Origin: Acidobacteriota bacterium | Lineage (GTDB): Bacteria > Acidobacteriota > Terriglobia > Acidiferrales > UBA7541 | NCBI GenBank assembly: GCA_003131985.1 | Contig: PKWH01000097.1 | Coordinates: 7,174-15,428, forward strand | Direction of reading: 5' to 3' | Length of the DNA stretch: 8,255 bases | Shown here: piece after piece, positions 5,184 through 8,255 of the stretch | Numbering within the stretch: the stretch's first letter is position 1 | Layout of the letters: each line of letters begins with the position of its first letter | The notes under the pieces: model-generated | Databases searched by the model: none | What the model was told of the DNA's origin: nothing | What the model saw: only the letters and a program-made list of their open reading frames with translations | Made by a program: the position numbers and the translations under genes

Positions 5184-6113
5184 ATGCGCGTTAAAGTCCT
5201 CGGCTCGGGAGCCGGGGGCGGTTTCCCCCAGTGGAATTGTGGTTGTTCCAACTGCATTCGCCTGCGTGCGGACAAGCTGCACGGAAGTCCGCGTACTCAA
5301 ACGCAAATCGCCTTCTCGGTCGACTCTCAAGCATGGTTTCTCCTGAACGCCTCGCCCGACCTGCGCATGCAGATCCTCGCTACCCCTGAGCTTTCTCCTC
5401 CCGAGGGTTCGCGCCGATCACCCATAAACGCCGTGTTCCTCCCGAGCGCCGACATAGATTCCGCGATGGGTCTGCTTCACCTGCGCGAATTCACGCCATT
5501 CCGTATTTTCGCCACTCCTGGTGTGCAGCGAGTGCTCAAGGAAGAAAACACCATATTTCGCGTTCTCGATCGGGCTACGCCTCCCGTGCAGTGGCTTGGC
5601 ATCTCCATGCAACCGCAATTTGCTCGCGTAGCCAGCGATCCCCCCGGCGATTCGTCTTTCCGTTGCTCGGCGGTTCCGCTCGGCGGAACGTATCCCGACT
5701 ACGTGAGCGATGCTCTGCGCGGCGAGCTGTCAGCGGACCAAGCCGTCGTCGGATTACTTGTCGAGCACGGCGAGAAGCGCTTATTCTTTGCGCCTTCTCT
5801 TTCGGGGAAAAATCAGGAATGGAAGAAGCTAGCCGAATCCAGCGACCTCGTGTTTTTGGATGGCACATTCTGGAGCGACGACGAACTCATCCGCGCAACA
5901 GGATCCGGCAAGACTGCCCGCGCGATCGGTCATCTCCCGCTTTCGGGCCCGGACGGCTTGCTTCAGCAGTTTTCCGGCGCCGGTCGCGGCCGCCGCGTCC
6001 TCATTCACATCAACAACACAAACCCCATCCTGGACGAAGAGAGCGTCGAGTATCGCCAGGTGCGTGAAATGGGATGGGAAATCGCGCATGATGGTATGGA
6101 GTTTGCCCTGTGA
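5184..6113 (+). CDS. pqqB: PqqB, metallo-beta-lactamase-fold PQQ biosynthesis oxygenase
   Basis: Cytoplasmic metallo-beta-lactamase-fold protein; studies of the Methylobacterium homologue assign iron-dependent hydroxylation of the tyrosine part of the excised Glu-Tyr product. The 309-residue length is normal. Visible family marks are MRVKVLGSGAGGGFPQWNC at the start, the zinc-site cysteines Cys19, Cys21 and Cys24 (CGCSNC), NASPDLR (55-61), GLLHLREF (96-103), GTYPDY (168-173), GHLPLSG (249-255) and HINNTNPIL (275-283). The oddity is ADIDSAMGLL (89-98): the family usually has Asp-His here, while this protein has Asp92-Ser93, so a likely metal ligand is missing. The codon is TCC, not one base from a His codon. 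The gene starts 5 bases after the pqqA stop with no clear Shine-Dalgarno sequence, and its stop overlaps the pqqC start (GTGA). PqqB identity is secure; its catalytic competence is open. Confidence 0.95.
   Translation: MRVKVLGSGAGGGFPQWNCGCSNCIRLRADKLHGSPRTQTQIAFSVDSQAWFLLNASPDLRMQILATPELSPPEGSRRSPINAVFLPSADIDSAMGLLHLREFTPFRIFATPGVQRVLKEENTIFRVLDRATPPVQWLGISMQPQFARVASDPPGDSSFRCSAVPLGGTYPDYVSDALRGELSADQAVVGLLVEHGEKRLFFAPSLSGKNQEWKKLAESSDLVFLDGTFWSDDELIRATGSGKTARAIGHLPLSGPDGLLQQFSGAGRGRRVLIHINNTNPILDEESVEYRQVREMGWEIAHDGMEFAL
5201..5229 (+). other. Two adjacent hairpins at the pqqA/pqqB boundary, inside pqqB codons 6-16
   Basis: CGGCT-(CGGG)-AGCCG at 5201-5214 is followed at once by GGGGG-(CGGTTT)-CCCCC at 5214-5229; they share G5214. 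No T tract follows, so this is not an intrinsic terminator. The stretch encodes the conserved Gly-rich GSGAGGGFP segment of PqqB, which alone could explain the G content. It could slow ribosomes or stabilise a short pqqA transcript. Confidence 0.35.
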
Positions 6114-6856
6114 ATGTATCGCCCTCAGAATCGTTTCTTCCGGAAGCCCAATTCATAGCGCGCTTTCACGCCATCGGAGAGGAGCGCTATCACCATAAGC
6201 ATCCCTTCCACCTATTGATGCACGAAGGAAAACTCACGCGCGGCCAACTGCAGGCCTGGGCCCTCAACCGCTATTACTATCAGAGCCGTATCCCTATAAA
6301 AGACGCCACGATTCTCGCGCGCAGTGAAGACGCCGAATTTCGCCGTGCTTGGCGGAAGCGCATCTTCGACCACGATGGAGACGGCACGCACCCCGGCGGC
6401 ATCGAGAAGTGGTTGCGATTGGTAGAGGCGACAGGCCTCGCACGCGAGCAGGCGCTGAGGGGAGACGCCATTCTGCCGGCGGTACGGTATGCAGTGGACG
6501 CCTATCTCGAACTCGTTCGGTCGGCGACGTTTCTCGAAGCCGTGGCCTCTTCTTTGACCGAACTTTTTTCCGGCAAGCTCATTGCTCTGCGCATGGACGC
6601 GCTCAGGCGCTACTATCCCTGGCTCTCCGGCGGCCTCGATTATTTTCAGGGCCGCCTCACGCAAGCGCCCGAAGACGCGGACTTTGCGCTAGCTTGGGTG
6701 GTGAACCATGCTCGAACGCGCGAGCAGCAGGAGCTTGCGCTGGCCGCGCTGCGCGCGAAGTGCAATATTCTCTGGGCCCAACTCGATGCCCTGTATTTTG
6801 CTTATGTGTCTCCCGGGTGGCCCCCGCCGGGGGCTTTTCAACCTCAGGCGGGCTAA
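6110..6856 (+). CDS. pqqC: PqqC, pyrroloquinoline-quinone synthase
   Basis: Cofactor-free oxidase (EC 1.3.3.11) that performs the final ring closure and eight-electron oxidation to PQQ with O2. All-helical TenA/haem-oxygenase-like fold; 248 residues, usual length. Aligned by eye to Klebsiella PqqC, the active site is nearly complete: His28 (YHHKHPFH), Arg54, Tyr57 and Gln58 (NRYYYQ), His88 (FDHDGDG), Tyr132 (VDAYLE), Arg161, Tyr178 and Arg182 (DYFQGRL), and Lys217 (AKCNILW). The position of Klebsiella His154 falls on Ile158 (SSLTELFSGKLIALRM), so one catalytic-site His appears lost. The GTG start overlaps the pqqB stop and has GGAG at 6098-6101, 8 bases upstream. The C-terminal Pro/Gly-rich tail (235-242) is encoded by a GC hairpin followed by TTTT. 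Context and motifs exclude other family members such as CADD. Confidence 0.95.
   Translation: MNVSPSESFLPEAQFIARFHAIGEERYHHKHPFHLLMHEGKLTRGQLQAWALNRYYYQSRIPIKDATILARSEDAEFRRAWRKRIFDHDGDGTHPGGIEKWLRLVEATGLAREQALRGDAILPAVRYAVDAYLELVRSATFLEAVASSLTELFSGKLIALRMDALRRYYPWLSGGLDYFQGRLTQAPEDADFALAWVVNHARTREQQELALAALRAKCNILWAQLDALYFAYVSPGWPPPGAFQPQAG
6820..6838 (+). terminator. Intrinsic-terminator-like hairpin within the 3' end of pqqC
   Basis: GCCCCC (6820-6825), loop GCC, GGGGGC (6829-6834), then TTTT (6835-6838). The 6-base all-GC stem with a 3-base loop and a U run looks like a weak rho-independent terminator, but it lies inside pqqC codons and 22 bases before pqqD. The U run is short (4), so partial termination or RNA processing between pqqC and pqqD is more likely than a full stop. 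Confidence 0.4.
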
Positions 6857-6859
6857 ATT

Positions 6860-7162
6860 ATGAATCCTGAAATGCACGCGCAGCCACGGCTAGCTCCCGG
6901 ATGTAGGCTGAGCGAACCCAATCGCACGCCGCGCATGCTGCAGATGCCGGAACGCGCGCTTCGTCTAAATGGGCCAAGCCTCGAGATCGTCGAGCGCTGC
7001 GACGGCACTCGCACGGTCCAGCGCATCATCTCTGAGTTGCAGAAGATCTATTCGAAAGCCGAACCCGAGCGCGTGGAGAAGGACATCCTCGGGTATCTAG
7101 CGCTGCTTCACGAGCAGGGCGCTTTGGAGTTCACGGCGGAAGACGCCGCCGAGCGGAAATGA
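6860..7162 (+). CDS. pqqD: PqqD, PqqA-binding peptide chaperone
   Basis: PqqD is a RiPP recognition element: it binds the PqqA precursor and delivers it to PqqE. The 100-residue length is close to the usual 90 or so. Family marks are MPERALRLNGPSLEIVERCDG (29-49), the CDGTRTVQRI turn (47-56) that leads into the helical half, and the C-terminal DILGYLALLHEQGALEF (75-91). It is a separate gene here, not fused to pqqC or pqqE as in some bacteria. The start lies 3 bases after the pqqC stop. Only a weak purine stretch (AGGCGGG, 6846-6852) precedes it, so translation probably depends on ribosomes leaving pqqC. The stop overlaps the pqqE start (ATGA), which fits the 1:1 working partnership of the two proteins. 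An internal ATG at codon 5 is an alternative start. Confidence 0.93.
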   Translation: MNPEMHAQPRLAPGCRLSEPNRTPRMLQMPERALRLNGPSLEIVERCDGTRTVQRIISELQKIYSKAEPERVEKDILGYLALLHEQGALEFTAEDAAERK

Positions 7163-8255
7163 CTACCACGATTCCCACGCCGCTCGCGCTCATTGCTGAG
7201 CTCACTCACCGTTGCCCTCTGCACTGCGTCTACTGCTCGAATCCTCTAGAGTTGCAGTCTCGTGTACTAGAGCTTTCCACGGAAGTCTGGTCGCGAGTGC
7301 TGCGAGAGGCTGCCGAAGCAGGAGTGCTGCAAGTTGATTTCACCGGCGGCGAACCGCTCGCTCGACCCGATCTCGTCGAACTCGTCCGCGCCGCCCGGGC
7401 CGCAGGACTCTATATAAATTTGATCACTTCGGGCCTGCCGCTGGATGAGCGCCGCCTTACAGATCTCGTGAATGCCGGGCTCGATCACCTGCAATTGAGT
7501 TTTCAAGGCCTACAAGAAGATGCCGCCAGTGAGATTGCAGGCACTCGAGCTCTCGACCAAAAACTCCAAGTCGTCAAATGGGTGCGAGCGCACCGCATAG
7601 GTTTGACTTTAAATTTTGTAATCCATCGCCAGAACCTCGATCGCCTGGAGGAAATGATCGCTTTCGGAGAAGAATCCGGCGCCGGTCGTTTGGAATTCGC
7701 GCATGTCCAGTATTACGGCTGGGCCTTCGCCAATCGCGAACGCCTCCTGCCTACGCGCGATCAGGTGGACCGTTCGATCTTCCTGCTGCAGCAAGCCGAA
7801 GCTCGGCTGCGCGGAAAAGTTCGCGTGGAATATGTGGTGCCGGATTACTACGCGAAGTATCCCAAGGCGTGCATGGGCGGCTGGGGACGTAAGCTAATGT
7901 TGATCACGCCCGGCGGCGACGTGCTCCCGTGTCACGCAGCGCAGATCATCCCCGGCCTGCGCTTTGAAAACGTAAAAAACCACCCGCTCCAGGAGATTTG
8001 GAATTCCTCCGAGGCCTTTCAAAAATTTCGAGGCGAGGAGTGGATGCAGGAGCCTTGCCGCAGTTGCGACCGCCGCGCCCAGGATTTCGGCGGCTGTCGC
8101 TGCCAAGCTTTTCTTCTCGCCGGCGATCCCGCAGTCACCGACCCGGTCTGCACGTTAACCCCTCGACGTCAGATCGTGGAGGAAATCATCGCCGCCGTAA
8201 ATGCCGAGCCCTTAGCCCCAGTCGCCGCGAAAGTCGACTGGCTCTACCGCCCCAA
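7159..8255 (+). CDS. pqqE: PqqE, radical SAM PqqA Glu-Tyr crosslinking enzyme (3' end outside window)
   Basis: PqqE (PqqA peptide cyclase, EC 1.21.98.4) uses S-adenosylmethionine and three iron-sulfur clusters to join the gamma carbon of PqqA Glu16 to the ring of Tyr20. 365 codons are visible, so only the last few should be missing. The radical SAM motif is Cys19-x3-Cys23-x2-Cys26 (CPLHCVYC), followed by the SAM-binding GGEP (63-66). YYGWAFANRE (185-194) is typical of PqqE. The SPASM region keeps all expected auxiliary-cluster ligands: Cys238, Cys258, Cys300, Cys303, Asp309, Cys313, Cys315 and Cys331. Their mutual spacing is the same as I recall for Methylobacterium PqqE (C248, C268, C310, C313, D319, C323, C325, C341), including the unusual Asp ligand. 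The ATG at 7159 overlaps the pqqD stop (ATGA). Nothing suggests loss of function. Confidence 0.96.
   Translation, partial: MTTTIPTPLALIAELTHRCPLHCVYCSNPLELQSRVLELSTEVWSRVLREAAEAGVLQVDFTGGEPLARPDLVELVRAARAAGLYINLITSGLPLDERRLTDLVNAGLDHLQLSFQGLQEDAASEIAGTRALDQKLQVVKWVRAHRIGLTLNFVIHRQNLDRLEEMIAFGEESGAGRLEFAHVQYYGWAFANRERLLPTRDQVDRSIFLLQQAEARLRGKVRVEYVVPDYYAKYPKACMGGWGRKLMLITPGGDVLPCHAAQIIPGLRFENVKNHPLQEIWNSSEAFQKFRGEEWMQEPCRSCDRRAQDFGGCRCQAFLLAGDPAVTDPVCTLTPRRQIVEEIIAAVNAEPLAPVAAKVDWLYRP

Noticed and set aside
5101..8255. PqqB/PqqC changes as signs of pseudogenes
   Set aside because: All frames are intact, overlaps and spacing are preserved and other motifs are conserved, so decay is unlikely; the changes are reported as lineage variation instead.

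Overview
The window holds two unrelated gene blocks that face each other across a minus-strand PilZ gene. It is moderately GC-rich by eye and densely packed. Its style suggests a member of the Acidobacteriota (Terriglobia-like): a CheA with an unusual P2 region, a CheX-type phosphatase after cheY, a PilZ protein with a Cys4 zinc-ribbon-like insert, and a stand-alone pqqABCDE operon. The taxonomic call rests on remembered family resemblance, not on a search.

Left block (1-3985, plus strand): a chemosensory cluster in the order cheA (5' end outside the window), cheB, cheY, cheX. cheA/cheB overlap by GTGA and cheY/cheX by ATGA, so these pairs are probably translationally coupled; cheY has its own strong ribosome binding site. 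CheA would phosphorylate the CheY-like regulator and CheB. CheB demethylates or deamidates receptors for adaptation, and CheX removes phosphate from CheY to end the signal. Receptors, CheW and CheR are not in the window and may lie upstream.

Middle (4015-5100): a convergent minus-strand gene encodes a protein with a degenerate N-terminal PilZ domain, a CxxC...CxxC zinc-binding segment and a C-terminal PilZ domain with intact c-di-GMP motifs. Its promoter region and that of the pqq operon share a 225-base divergent intergenic stretch. That stretch contains a convincing sigma70-type promoter for pqqA (TTGACG, 17-base spacer, extended TGC-TATCCT) and several small inverted repeats that may be operators.

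Right block (5101-8255, plus strand): a pqqA-pqqB-pqqC-pqqD-pqqE operon for the redox cofactor pyrroloquinoline quinone. PqqA is a 25-residue precursor peptide with Glu16 and Tyr20. PqqD presents it to the radical SAM enzyme PqqE, which crosslinks Glu to Tyr. After proteolysis by a protease not encoded here, PqqB and PqqC finish the cofactor. pqqB/pqqC and pqqD/pqqE overlap by four bases. PqqE keeps every expected iron-sulfur ligand but is cut by the window end.

Points worth a second look: PqqB has Ser where the family normally has the metal-binding His of its Asp-His motif; PqqC appears to lack one active-site His; a terminator-like GC hairpin followed by TTTT lies at the 3' end of pqqC; and two adjacent hairpins sit at the start of pqqB, which has no visible Shine-Dalgarno sequence. 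I see no RNA genes, insertion sequences, CRISPR arrays or clear intergenic terminators.
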